Origin: Chlamydiales bacterium
Lineage (GTDB): Bacteria; Chlamydiota; Chlamydiia; Chlamydiales; JARBTQ01
Length of the DNA stretch: 61,058 nucleotides
Reading direction: 5' to 3'
Assembly: GCA_029240075.1 (NCBI GenBank)
Contig: JARBTQ010000013.1
Span: forward strand, 1 to 61,058
Position 1 is the stretch's first letter; every line of letters starts with the position of its first letter. The translations under genes were made by a program, and so were the position numbers. Shown here piece by piece: positions 46,490-55,258 of the stretch. The notes under the pieces were generated by a model. The model made no database searches. It saw only the letters and a list, made by a program, of their open reading frames with translations, and had not been told where the DNA came from.

Positions 46490-47557
46490 ATGGTACGCCT
46501 GTTTGTTCGACTTTCTATTTTACTATTTTGGTTAGGAGCTATTACTGTTTTTGCGTTTAGTTCTTATGTTTTTAAGTCTGCAGAGCAAAAAACATTACGT
46601 ATCTTTGCATGGGCTGATATTTTTGATCAGCAATATATTCAGCAGTTTGAAAAAGCGACAGGAGTTAAAGTTCTCATCAGTTACTATGAGAGTAATGAAG
46701 AGTTGTTGGTCAAATTAAAAGCAACGCATGGAAAGGATTACGATTTAATTATTCCTTCTGACTATGCCGTAGCCCAGTTACGTCAAGAAGGATTACTGAA
46801 AAAGATAGATAAAAGCAAACTTCAATTCATTTCCAAATGTAATCCTGTACTAATGGGGCATTATTATGATCCACAAAATGATTACTCATTGCCTTTAGAA
46901 TGGGGAGTTTTTGGATTGGGCATTAACGAAGAGCATTTTAAGGATCAGAAAATTGTTCCTTCATGGCAATCTGTATTTGATTCAAAAGTAAGCCCTGGCA
47001 ACTTAGTTATGTTAAACGATCCGCGTGAAGCGTTGCAAATAGCCGCTTACTATCTGTATGGTTTTGTAGAAAAATTATCAGACCAACAAATAGAAGAGGT
47101 CAAGGCATTATTGATAAAGCAGCGTCAATTGGTACAATGCTATTCAGAATCACGTTCCGATTATTTATTAGCAACAGGAAACAGTCCTTTAGTGGTATCT
47201 GCAAATTCTTATATTTGGCGCAGCATGCAAAGGTATCCTCATATTCGTTTCGTAGTTCCGCAAGAAGGAACGTTTATTACAATTGAAAATGTGGCTATCC
47301 CTGTTTCTTGTCAAAAAGAGGAGATGATTTATCATTTTCTAAATTTTATATATACACCAGAGGCGATGAACCATCACTTTCATAAATTTGCTTTCTTTCC
47401 GGCAATAGTTGATCAATCACTATTAGCTAATGTAGATAAAAGCTTGCATCCTTACCTACTTCCTTCAGCGGATCAGTTCAAAAAATTCTATTTTTTTAAA
47501 CCTTTGCTACCGGAAGATAAGATTCAAGATTTATGGATTAAAATAAAAGCTTCGTAG
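46490..47557 (+). CDS. potD: Spermidine/putrescine-binding protein
   Basis: 355 residues. An N-terminal hydrophobic segment (about 7-27) acts as signal peptide or anchor and lacks a lipobox Cys. The mature part begins L-R-I-F-A-W-A-D-I-F and shows binding-protein motifs: Y-D-L-I-I-P-S-D-Y, P-L-E-W-G-V-F-G-L-G, N-D-P-R-E-A and F-L-N-F-I-Y-T-P-E-A. These match PotD/PotF-type polyamine-binding proteins. It is the last gene of potABCD, 17 bases after potC. An IS630 element was inserted 14 bases after its stop, and any original terminator may have been displaced. Confidence 0.92.
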   Translation: MVRLFVRLSILLFWLGAITVFAFSSYVFKSAEQKTLRIFAWADIFDQQYIQQFEKATGVKVLISYYESNEELLVKLKATHGKDYDLIIPSDYAVAQLRQEGLLKKIDKSKLQFISKCNPVLMGHYYDPQNDYSLPLEWGVFGLGINEEHFKDQKIVPSWQSVFDSKVSPGNLVMLNDPREALQIAAYYLYGFVEKLSDQQIEEVKALLIKQRQLVQCYSESRSDYLLATGNSPLVVSANSYIWRSMQRYPHIRFVVPQEGTFITIENVAIPVSCQKEEMIYHFLNFIYTPEAMNHHFHKFAFFPAIVDQSLLANVDKSLHPYLLPSADQFKKFYFFKPLLPEDKIQDLWIKIKAS

Positions 47558-47571
47558 GGATAAGATTTATA

Positions 47572-48705
47572 CAGAGCACGGACAATTTAACCGTCTTTTT
47601 GGGTAATAGAAAAAAGAAGGGCCTAGATTCTATTACAGCAGTTCCTACATAACCTAAATAGAAAAAAGGCCCCTCATGATAAAAATTAATTTTTCAGAGC
47701 AAGATTTACAATAAATTGCTTATTTTCGTTATAACCATCCTAGCCCTAAGACTCAAAAAAGAATGGAAGTTCTATGGTTAAGACATCTGGGCATTTCTAG
47801 AGATACAACAGCTAAAATAGCCCAAGTTCATCCAGATACAGTAACAAAATATGTGAAAACTTTTTCAAAAGATGGCTTAGATAAACTATTGAAGCTAAAG
47901 TATAAACATTCACCAAGTCAACTGCAACCTTATTTTAATACTCCTAAAGAGTACTTTACTAAGCATTTGCCTCGCAGCGTAAAAGAAACTGGATTAAAAA
48001 TCAAAGAGCTAACACAAGTTGAACGCAAAGCGACACAAATTAGACAACTCCTGTACCAAATGGGATTTCGCTATTTAAAATCTAAAGCAAATCCTTGAGC
48101 AACAACAAAAATTTAAAGAGGAAGTTTTAGATCCACTTTTTGAAGATGCTAAGAGCAAACTTAAACAAGTCTTATTTGTAGATGCGGCCCACTTTACACA
48201 TTGTGTTGTGTTGAGTTTTTATGGGCACTTGTTTAACAAGTCATTCCTTCTGCAGCAGGCAAACGACGATTTAATGTTTTAGGTGCTATTAATGCAATTA
48301 ATCACCAGTTTTTTTCTATCAGCAATAAAACTCATATTCGATCTGAGTGTTTGTGCGCTCTTATGACTAAAATAAGGCAAGCTTATCAGGAGTTACCTGT
48401 AAATTTGATTCTAGATAATGCCCGTTATCAAAGGTGTTCTTTGGTTCTAGAATTTGCTAAAATTATTGATATCGAATTAGTTTATTTACTACCCTATAGT
48501 CCTAACTTAAACATAATTGAACGATTATGGAAATTCATTCGCAAGGAAGCCGTTTCAGACAGGTCTTTTAATGATTTTTCTTTTTTTAAAAATGCTATTT
48601 GCTCTTGTTTAGAAGGCATCAATACAGATTATAAAACAGATATGGAGTCATTAATGACCTTAAATTTCCAAAAAATTGAAAAAAGGCCAATTAAACCGTG
48701 CTAAG
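47572..48705 (+). mobile_element. IS630-family insertion sequence (degraded)
   Basis: Terminal inverted repeats are visible: CAGAGCACGG at the left end and, reversed, CTTAGCACGG at the right (AGCACGG exact). TA flanks both ends (TATA on each side), as expected for IS630/Tc1-type insertion with TA duplication. About 1134 bases long. The internal transposase is broken (next entry). It lies just after potD and could carry or block read-through. Confidence 0.8.
47676..48704 (+). pseudogene. IS630-family transposase, inactivated
   Basis: The original ATG is probably 47676. The frame is broken by a TAA at 47712, shifted by one base around 48085-48098 and back near 48200-48220, and stopped again at 48234. 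Pieces still read well: a helix-turn-helix (L-R-H-L-G-I-S-R-D-T-T-A-K-I-A), the first DDE Asp (V-L-F-V-D-A-A-H-F), the second (L-I-L-D-N-A-R-Y-Q) and Glu (N-I-I-E-R-L-W-K-F). The catalytic triad residues survive, so inactivation looks recent. Confidence 0.85.
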
Positions 48706-48823
48706 TATACTTAAATTTCCTAATTGATCGTATGAATTTCTCTAATAGGATTATTTATTAAAGAGAACACCTCTTCAAAATTGTTTTACAAAGATCTATC
48801 GAACCACTCGTAATAAATATCTA

Positions 48824-48883
48824 AAGGAGGCTTGATGAGTATAGTATCAAAGAAGTCTAAGCCTCCTTATTGCAAAGAGGCTT
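48824..48883 (-). terminator. Competing hairpins after rlmN
   Basis: AAGGAGGCTT (48824-48833) pairs with AAGCCTCCTT (48859-48868), 10 bp with a 25-base loop. The same middle arm can instead pair with GAGGCTT (48877-48883). Both sit within 80 bases of the rlmN stop and probably end its transcript, though T-runs are weak. Confidence 0.45.
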
Positions 48884-48903
48884 TAATGTGAATTTTAAGC
48901 TTT

Positions 48904-49998
48904 TTAGACACAACACTCTGAATTAGATTCTTGTGCTTGCTGTTCTGTAGATGCTAGAGTTATATTAGGATTATCTTGTAATGCTAGTTGACCGCAAGCA
49001 GCAGCAATATCCACTCCTTTGGTATAGCGACAAGTAGTTACTATACGGTGTTTCGTAAGAATATCTTGAAATTGATGAATTACTTTATTATCTGGACGAT
49101 TTAAATTAACTCCAGGCACTGGATTGTAAGGAATTAAGTTTACTGTACATTGTTTACCTCTTAATAATTGAGCCAGCTCTTCTGCATGCTCAGGTTGGTC
49201 ATTAATCCCTTCTAACAAAGTATATTCATAGGTAATGTCGCGCTTAGTTAAGGTTGCATATTCATCCATGGCAGCTAAGATATCGACCAGTTCGTAGCGA
49301 CGTGCATAAGGAATAATCTTTTTGCGAATATGTTGGCTAGGGGCATGTAGAGATAGAACCAAGTTAATCTTAAAGCCTTCTTGAGCGAGATTGCGTATAT
49401 TGTCCACAATTCCTACAGTAGAAATAGTCACACGGCGCTGTGAAATCCCTAAAATATCAGGAGAAATTAACTGTTTAACAGCAGCAACAACATTGTCATA
49501 ATTTTCTAAAGGTTCACCCATTCCCATGAATACGATATGAGAAACTCTTTCACCTTTTTGTTGTAGGTAACGATTAATATGCACTACTTGCTCAATGATT
49601 TCAGCTGTAGATAGATTTCTTTTCCACCCTTGCTTTCCAGATGCGCAAAAAGCACAACGTGCACCACAGCCTACTTGAGAAGAAACGCAGACAGTTCTAC
49701 GTCCATCTGAACAAATTAAAACAGATTCAACAGAATAACCATCGTTAAGTTGCCATAAAAACTTGATAGTTTCCCCATCTTTAGATTCTTGTGTATTTTT
49801 TTGATGTAATAGGGGATATACTAATTGCTCCGACAATTTTTGACGTAATGCTTTGCTTAGATTGGTCATTTCATCCCAATTAGCTATATTTTTTTCGTAG
49901 ATCCATTGCGTAATTTGCTGGGCGCGAAAGCTTGGTTCTCCGTTATCTTTTAGCCAATTTTTTAGCTGATCCAGAGTCAGCCCACATAAGTCGGTCAT
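48904..49998 (-). CDS. rlmN: 23S rRNA A2503 / tRNA A37 C2-methyltransferase
   Basis: 364 residues. A radical-SAM enzyme that methylates C2 of A2503 in 23S rRNA. The cluster motif C-G-A-R-C-A-F-C-A-S-G-K lies near residues 110-122; V-F-M-G-M-G-E-P-L-E-N-Y and the late D-I-A-A-A-C-G-Q-L motif, with the methyl-carrier Cys, are intact. ATG 49998 has AGGGAT upstream. A Ser/Gln/Glu-rich 20-residue tail with two final Cys extends past the usual end. Confidence 0.95.
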   Translation of the reverse strand: MTDLCGLTLDQLKNWLKDNGEPSFRAQQITQWIYEKNIANWDEMTNLSKALRQKLSEQLVYPLLHQKNTQESKDGETIKFLWQLNDGYSVESVLICSDGRRTVCVSSQVGCGARCAFCASGKQGWKRNLSTAEIIEQVVHINRYLQQKGERVSHIVFMGMGEPLENYDNVVAAVKQLISPDILGISQRRVTISTVGIVDNIRNLAQEGFKINLVLSLHAPSQHIRKKIIPYARRYELVDILAAMDEYATLTKRDITYEYTLLEGINDQPEHAEELAQLLRGKQCTVNLIPYNPVPGVNLNRPDNKVIHQFQDILTKHRIVTTCRYTKGVDIAAACGQLALQDNPNITLASTEQQAQESNSECCV

Positions 49999-50109
49999 TT
50001 TCTATCCCTTATTCTTTTAATAAACAGACGCTAATTTTATATCTTTATCTCTTATAAAACAATCTAATTGTTAATAGATAAACCTTAAAATTTAAATGGT
50101 ATTTTTTAT

Positions 50110-51198
50110 TTATGGATTAGTAAGCGTAAGGCTTACATCATCTAGAATTTGAGCGACAATACGACGGTGCCCAGACGAAAAGGGGAGGGTAATTAATTTA
50201 TTAATTGGAATCCAAGTATGGTCTTTAACTGTAGCATGCTCAAAAACCTCCAATTTTATTGGACGTAATTGCACTCGAAAACGAGTAAAGGAGTGCTTGA
50301 CTAATTTGAATAAAGAGTGAAAAGAACCATTTAATTGAAGCTTATCGCTAACTAGTTGCACAATGTGATCTATTGAATGACCGGCTTCATCAGATTCAAA
50401 ATAGGGAAACTCATAGAGATCAGACATAATTTTTCCAGAGCCTACCTTCTGTAAAAGGACTTTGTCTTGATGTATAATTACTACAACTGAACGATATAGC
50501 GGCTCATATTTTATTTTAGCACTTTTATGAGGGATTTTTTCTACTTTGGACTGCTGATAAGCAAGGCACCCAGTGCGTAAAGGACAAGTGAAACATTGTG
50601 GTTTACGAGGGGTACAAATAGTGGCTCCTAATTCAATCAGTGCTTCGCTGATTACCCAAGGTTCAAAATCTGGTAACATGGTTTGCGCAATAACCTCTAT
50701 CTTTTTACGGGTTATAGCAAGGGAAATATCTTCTTCTATTCCATAATAGCGCGCTAAAACACGTATTACATTTCCATCTACAGCAGCAGCTTTTTGGTGA
50801 AAAGCAAAGCTAAGGATAGCTCCTAAAGTGTAAGGACCTATTCCTTTGATACTTTGTAAAGCTTTTGCATCACTTGGAAGCTCCCCTTCGAAATGCTCAA
50901 CAATGTATCTGGCTCCTGCATAGAGATTACGAGCACGTGAATAATATCCAAGCCCTTCCCAAAGTTTAATAACATCTGCGATATCAGCCTCTGCTAATGC
51001 TTTGATTGTGGGGAATTTATCCATCCATCTTATAAAATAAGGTACTACGACAGAGGCGACCGTTTGCTGTAACATGATTTCAGAGACCCATACAGCATAG
51101 GGGGTGGGAGTATTCCTCCAAGGGAAATCACGTTTGCTAGATAAAAACCACAGCCTTAAACTGTTTAAATCAGTTTTTAAAGATAGAGGATGATGCAT
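50110..51198 (-). CDS. mutY: A/G-specific adenine glycosylase
   Basis: 362 residues. Removes adenine mispaired with 8-oxoguanine. Glu40 (S-E-I-M-L-Q-Q-T) and Asp141 (V-D-G-N-V-I-R) are the catalytic residues; the helix-hairpin-helix is I-K-G-I-G-P-Y-T. The [4Fe-4S] ligands Cys195-x6-Cys202-x2-Cys205-x5-Cys211 are all present. The C-terminal NUDIX-like domain (about 230-360) that reads 8-oxoG is there too. It lies about 110 bases downstream of the zinc-ribbon gene. Confidence 0.95.
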   Translation of the reverse strand: MHHPLSLKTDLNSLRLWFLSSKRDFPWRNTPTPYAVWVSEIMLQQTVASVVVPYFIRWMDKFPTIKALAEADIADVIKLWEGLGYYSRARNLYAGARYIVEHFEGELPSDAKALQSIKGIGPYTLGAILSFAFHQKAAAVDGNVIRVLARYYGIEEDISLAITRKKIEVIAQTMLPDFEPWVISEALIELGATICTPRKPQCFTCPLRTGCLAYQQSKVEKIPHKSAKIKYEPLYRSVVVIIHQDKVLLQKVGSGKIMSDLYEFPYFESDEAGHSIDHIVQLVSDKLQLNGSFHSLFKLVKHSFTRFRVQLRPIKLEVFEHATVKDHTWIPINKLITLPFSSGHRRIVAQILDDVSLTLTNP

Positions 51199-51314
51199 AT
51201 GGAAAATAGATTGAGTAAAATTAAAAAAAAATAGATTCCCTATTGTAAATAAGATTAAAAAACGGTGTCAATAGGGAAGATAAAAGACAAGAGCAGTAGG
51301 ATTAATTAATATTA

Positions 51315-51698
51315 TTAAGCTATCCATACGATGTTATAGAGGGGGTATTGTAGTTTGACTATAACCCCTATCACTAAAGCAAACAGAAATGCTAATAAAA
51401 TCACCATAACAAATTGTCTAGGATCAGACTTTTCCCTTACAACTTGAAACTCCCTCTGTTTTTCTTCGATGACAGAAGCTTTTAAAGATGTACCGCAACT
51501 ACAGACCAATTCCTTACAACTTTGGTGACAATTAGGGCAGACAAGCATATACTCATGCTCTAAAGGTTCTAATCCTTCTTTGTGACAAAAAGGGCATAAG
51601 ACAAGAATCGATTGATTACAAGTTTGAGAAGGACATTTAATTTTAAGAACCTCCTTCCCTTTCTTTCGTCTAAAGATTTTTATGTTTTTATTTATCAT
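51315..51698 (-). CDS. Zinc-ribbon membrane protein, unknown function
   Basis: 127 residues. About five Cys pairs in the first 75 residues (C-P-S-Q-T-C, C-P-F-C, C-P-N-C, C-K-E-L-V-C-S-C) form one or two zinc ribbons. One hydrophobic helix (about 98-120) near the C-terminus anchors it, ribbon side in the cytosol. It begins with a basic stretch (I-F-R-R-K-K-G-K). Divergent from xer across 46 bases. No named family recognised. Confidence 0.65.
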   Translation of the reverse strand: MINKNIKIFRRKKGKEVLKIKCPSQTCNQSILVLCPFCHKEGLEPLEHEYMLVCPNCHQSCKELVCSCGTSLKASVIEEKQREFQVVREKSDPRQFVMVILLAFLFALVIGVIVKLQYPLYNIVWIA

Positions 51699-51744
51699 TA
51701 TTAATCCCTATTTAATTAATATTTGTTTTAATTAAGCATTCAAT

Positions 51745-52659
51745 ATGCCAACTGAAGATTGTTTTTCAAATTATATAGAAGAGTTTGCTTTATATATTAG
51801 TGCCGAACGGGGACTGTCCATTAATACTATCGAAGCTTATAAAAGAGACTTGTTTACATTTGTTGAATATTTGGACAATCAAGAGATTAAAACTTGGAAA
51901 GATGTAGTGCAAACCCACATTGTTAAGTTTATGGCTCAAGGTCAAAACTTAGGTTATGCAAGCTCAACCCTCTGTCGTAGTTTGATGGCAATTAAAGTTT
52001 TTTTCCGATTTTTAAAAAAAGAGAATCATATTCAAACAAATGAAGCTTTGTATCTTGACAGTCCTAAGTTATGGCAGCTCATTCCTGATGTTTTGACCCA
52101 AGATGAATTAGATGATTTATTTAAACAGCCCGACACAACGCAGGCTTTAGGAGCGAGAGATCGTGCTATTTTAGAGGTTCTATATGCCACAGGAATTCGT
52201 GTTTCTGAGCTGTGTTCCCTAGGAATCTATGACGTTGATGACCACTATATTAAGGTAATGGGGAAAGGAAAAAAAGAAAGGCTTGTCCCTATTGGAAAGC
52301 ATGCCATTCAATCTATTGATCACTATTTAGGACAATTTAGAGATCAATATACTGCTTCATTAGAAGAAAAGAATCCACCACTTTTTGTAAGTCGTACAGG
52401 GAAACGGGTCGATCGGATCTCTATATGGGAAATGGTTAAAGAGTATTCTAAACAAGCTGGCATTACTAAAAACATTTCACCTCATACCTTTCGGCATACC
52501 TTTGCAACTCACCTGCTAGATAATGGCGCAGACTTGCGTATCATTCAGGAACTTTTAGGGCATTCTAGCATTGCTACAACTGACCGTTATACTCACGTTA
52601 GTCATGCTAAGTTGCAGTCCGCTTTTCAGAAAAGTCATCCACGGTATGATATTAAATAA
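51745..52659 (+). CDS. xerD: Tyrosine site-specific recombinase (XerC/XerD)
   Basis: 304 residues, the normal Xer length. N-terminal SAM-like DNA-binding domain (1-110; N-T-I-E-A-Y-K-R-D-L). Catalytic residues: Arg152 (T-G-I-R-V-S-E-L), Lys176, His247 and Arg250 (P-H-T-F-R-H-T-F), His273 (L-G-H-S-S), Tyr282 (D-R-Y-T-H-V). It resolves chromosome dimers at dif with its partner. Whether it is XerC or XerD cannot be settled by eye; I lean to XerD. No ribosome site is obvious before ATG 51745. Confidence 0.9.
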   Translation: MPTEDCFSNYIEEFALYISAERGLSINTIEAYKRDLFTFVEYLDNQEIKTWKDVVQTHIVKFMAQGQNLGYASSTLCRSLMAIKVFFRFLKKENHIQTNEALYLDSPKLWQLIPDVLTQDELDDLFKQPDTTQALGARDRAILEVLYATGIRVSELCSLGIYDVDDHYIKVMGKGKKERLVPIGKHAIQSIDHYLGQFRDQYTASLEEKNPPLFVSRTGKRVDRISIWEMVKEYSKQAGITKNISPHTFRHTFATHLLDNGADLRIIQELLGHSSIATTDRYTHVSHAKLQSAFQKSHPRYDIK

Positions 52660-52739
52660 GTGGCTTTATTTTTAGAGGTATTCTATTTATACCCATAAAA
52701 AATCACTTTTAAATCTACCAATGGGGCTGTAAAAATAGC

Positions 52740-53630
52740 ATGAATAACACGAAGATCAGAGATCCTTATCCATATCATACAAGTCTTTTGAAGACTCCAC
52801 TACTTGCAAGTAGGATACAGGAGCAGGAAGCACGAATAAGAACAATTGCTAAAAATATGGGAAACTTAGATGCATCCAACATAAAAACTGTTATTTCTAA
52901 AGACTTAGAATTTGGAGCGGCAGGAACAGGTAAATCAATAGTCTTTCTAAATCCTTCATTCATTCGTGACTATAATAAATACCCTATTCGAATCTGTCTT
53001 GGATTTGGTAACAAAAGAGCATCTAGATGCTTATCTAAAACGGAAAAACAAATTTTTATTTTTTCTCAAATTGAAAAAGACTTTATCTATGCCCATGAAT
53101 TGGCTCACATGCAGTATCACCAAAATCGTGCACATCAAATTAAACAGGCTGTCTTATCAATTTTGGATGATATTATATTTATGGTAGCTACTTCTTGCAT
53201 TATAGGATATGTCAAATCCCTATTTAATAACAAACCTATGGGAGCTGAAGATATTATAGAAAATATGGGGTTCCCTGGCCTCTATACAGCGGCACATACT
53301 TATATAGGTTTGCCACAGCCCTCTTTGTTTTTAATGGCTTACATGCGCTCTTTAGAAAAACATGCTGATTTAGAGGCTGCAAAATTTATTGGGGCAGAAA
53401 TTGGTATTCAAACATTTCAGAGGTGTGCAGCTATATTTAAGAAAGAAGAGGGGATTATAGATCAAATTTTTCCTATTAAGTCTTTTCCTGTACGCAACCG
53501 AATATTCAACTATTTTAATAAGCTGCTTAAAATAGCTCAGGTAAATAGCTGGCTGGCTAGTCATCCCTCTTTTGAGCAAAGAATCAACTATCTTAGAAAG
53601 TATCAAAGTAGCAAGTTGGAGTTAGGGTAA
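52740..53630 (+). CDS. M48-type zinc metalloprotease
   Basis: 296 residues. The zinc motif H-E-L-A-H at 119-123 (F-I-Y-A-H-E-L-A-H-M-Q-Y-H) and a later Glu near 206 (S-L-E-K-H-A-D-L-E-A) match M48 peptidases. A hydrophobic segment (about 137-155) and a second weaker one follow the zinc site, as in HtpX-like members, but the N-terminal membrane helices of HtpX are absent. No signal peptide. Its place beside small hydrophobic proteins and an F-box protein raises the option of a secreted effector protease; that is inference. A weak ribosome site precedes the ATG. Confidence 0.78.
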   Translation: MNNTKIRDPYPYHTSLLKTPLLASRIQEQEARIRTIAKNMGNLDASNIKTVISKDLEFGAAGTGKSIVFLNPSFIRDYNKYPIRICLGFGNKRASRCLSKTEKQIFIFSQIEKDFIYAHELAHMQYHQNRAHQIKQAVLSILDDIIFMVATSCIIGYVKSLFNNKPMGAEDIIENMGFPGLYTAAHTYIGLPQPSLFLMAYMRSLEKHADLEAAKFIGAEIGIQTFQRCAAIFKKEEGIIDQIFPIKSFPVRNRIFNYFNKLLKIAQVNSWLASHPSFEQRINYLRKYQSSKLELG

Positions 53631-53651
53631 TTTTTTATAACTTAAACTTAT

Positions 53652-53676
53652 AAAAAAGGGGCTTTTTTGGCCCCTT
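53652..53676 (-). terminator. Strong intrinsic terminator
   Basis: A 7-bp GC-rich stem (AAGGGGC 53656-53662, GCCCCTT 53670-53676). Read on the minus strand, it is followed by TTTTTT. It ends minus-strand transcription after the two small genes (53766-54844) and may also stop the M48 gene on the plus strand (stop 20 bases upstream). Confidence 0.7.
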
Positions 53677-53681
53677 AATGT

Positions 53682-53720
53682 TAAGCCACTTTCGAATCTT
53701 TACTATCGCTAGCTAGATAG
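53682..53720 (+). repeat. Dispersed repeat, family 2, copy B
   Basis: Matches 9619-9657 at 32 of 39 positions, and 58514-58550 less well. It lies directly after the terminator, between convergent genes. Confidence 0.55.
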
Positions 53721-53765
53721 ATCTTCTTAAAACAAGCTTTGAATGGGATCTATTCTTTGCTTTTA

Positions 53766-54326
53766 TTACGAAAAACTATTGGAGCGGCGCAGAGTTCTAG
53801 GATCTTGCGCTATCTTTCCATTAACATCTTTACAATCAAAACTAATAGCTATAGTTTCTCCAGATCTACATTGATCTAATTCTACAATATCAAAAGGAAT
53901 AGCATCTTTATTTTCAGCATAGAAAATGGGAAGATTTTCCTTCTCATTTATAAAATAGACTTTTGCAGGTGATTTATTTTTAGTTTGATCAGAGGATTTT
54001 GTATTATCCCCCCCTTTATTAGTATTAAAAGTGCCCTTTGTTACATCTAAGATCCTGAATGCAACGTTAGTTGCAGCATTAAATGTCGTGGTTATTATGT
54101 AGCTAGTAGCTGCCAAAGTACCAACGCGAAAAAGAACACTTCCGACAGATTGTTCTAGTGTTCCCACAACTAATCCAGTTATAACATCAGTTGTTTTTGT
54201 TGCTACAACTAGGACGCCATGAGAAGTACCTGCTGGTAGAATATATGACATATTTTTTTCATTAATGCCCTCTACTCTACGATATTGCATGAGCATTGTT
54301 AATGCTCCTAATCCTATTGAAAACAT
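53766..54326 (-). CDS. Small protein with hydrophobic patches, unknown
   Basis: 186 residues. ATG 54326 has AAGGAG five bases upstream. A weakly hydrophobic Gly/Thr/Val-rich region spans about 30-110 (G-V-L-V-V-A-T-K-T-T, V-G-T-L-A-A-T-S-Y-I-I), and a polar, Lys/Asp-rich tail follows. It could be membrane-associated in two lobes, like some Inc proteins, but the helices are not strongly hydrophobic. It is 17 bases downstream of the next gene, so they share a transcript. Confidence 0.55.
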   Translation of the reverse strand: MFSIGLGALTMLMQYRRVEGINEKNMSYILPAGTSHGVLVVATKTTDVITGLVVGTLEQSVGSVLFRVGTLAATSYIITTTFNAATNVAFRILDVTKGTFNTNKGGDNTKSSDQTKNKSPAKVYFINEKENLPIFYAENKDAIPFDIVELDQCRSGETIAISFDCKDVNGKIAQDPRTLRRSNSFS

Positions 54327-54343
54327 AGTAACTCCTTTAGTAT

Positions 54344-54844
54344 TTAAAACTGAGCAGAAGAAGGTACCATACTTCTTGTTTCAAAAGTACCATTATCCAT
54401 ATTAATTTCTAATTGTTTAATATGAGCGATAAGGCTAAAGCTAGTCTTCCATTGCTTTTCATCAGCCATATCTTTCTTCCATTCTAGTCGTTTTAAATTT
54501 TCTGTTTGGCTATTTTCATACATTGAATATGCACTTTTAAGCAACTTAGTACCTACAATAGCTAACTGTATCGTAGCTACAGGGATCATCCCTCCTATCT
54601 CTGCTCCGATCCATCCACATTTAGAATAAATATGTTTTACAGCTTTGCCTCCAATAGCAGCTTTTACAATAGGTGCAAAAGGACCGCTATATTTGTCAAC
54701 ATAATCGGAAGACCTTTTTACAACCATTGGAGCAAGTTTGGCATAGCCACAAGCTTCTCCTAGATCTCGAAAATAGTTGTTTGTTATCAAATTGCATGTA
54801 AATCCAAAGATTGGAGAAGATGCAACAGATGTTATAATATTCAT
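54344..54844 (-). CDS. Small hypothetical protein, partner of the downstream gene
   Basis: 166 residues from ATG 54844, which has AGGAG five bases upstream; an open frame begins earlier at 54895 but without a site. Hydrophobic or Gly-rich patches near 1-20 and 65-110 (G-G-M-I-P-V-A-T-I-Q-L-A-I-V-G-T), then a charged helix (about 115-150; W-K-K-D-M-A-D-E-K-Q-W-K). No domain recognised. It forms an operon with the 186-residue gene. Confidence 0.55.
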   Translation of the reverse strand: MNIITSVASSPIFGFTCNLITNNYFRDLGEACGYAKLAPMVVKRSSDYVDKYSGPFAPIVKAAIGGKAVKHIYSKCGWIGAEIGGMIPVATIQLAIVGTKLLKSAYSMYENSQTENLKRLEWKKDMADEKQWKTSFSLIAHIKQLEINMDNGTFETRSMVPSSAQF

Positions 54845-55258
54845 AAAATCTCCTATTAGTAGAGGTGATAAGATGCCATTTTTGTCTTTCAGCACAGTTT
54901 AGTGTGAAAAGATACCTAGGAGTATACGCTTAATCGAAAATATAATGTAAAATAGTTTTTTATAGCTTATAAATCAAAATAGATGTGCTTGATTTAGAAA
55001 GACAAAATATATGAAATAAAATTTTATGAAAGATATTTTTGAGGCTAAATTTTAATAGACATATGATGCCTTTTTTTCAAATCAGAACTATCGGTAAGAA
55101 ATAAGAATAGTTCTCTTTCAAAACCTATTTCATAGAGAGCTATTGAGTTATTAATAATATAGATTTGAAAGAGGCTCCATATATTTTTTTAAAAAGAGGA
55201 AATTAAATCAAAATAGACTTGTATCAAGTCATTAAAAGAGAGAAATAAAAGAACTTAA
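54845..55258. other. AT-rich gap with an inverted-repeat element
   Basis: About 400 bases between two minus-strand genes. It contains the miniature inverted-repeat structure at 55113-55173. No gene found. Confidence 0.4.
55113..55173. repeat. Miniature inverted-repeat element
   Basis: CTCTTTCAAA (55113-55122) is repeated inverted as TTTGAAAGAG (55164-55173). With the flanks (CTCTTTCAAAACCTAT / ATAGATTTGAAAGAG) the match reaches 14 of 16. The ends resemble the CCTCTTTCAAATC of repeat family 2. It could be a short non-autonomous element or the terminator of the F-box gene. Confidence 0.4.
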
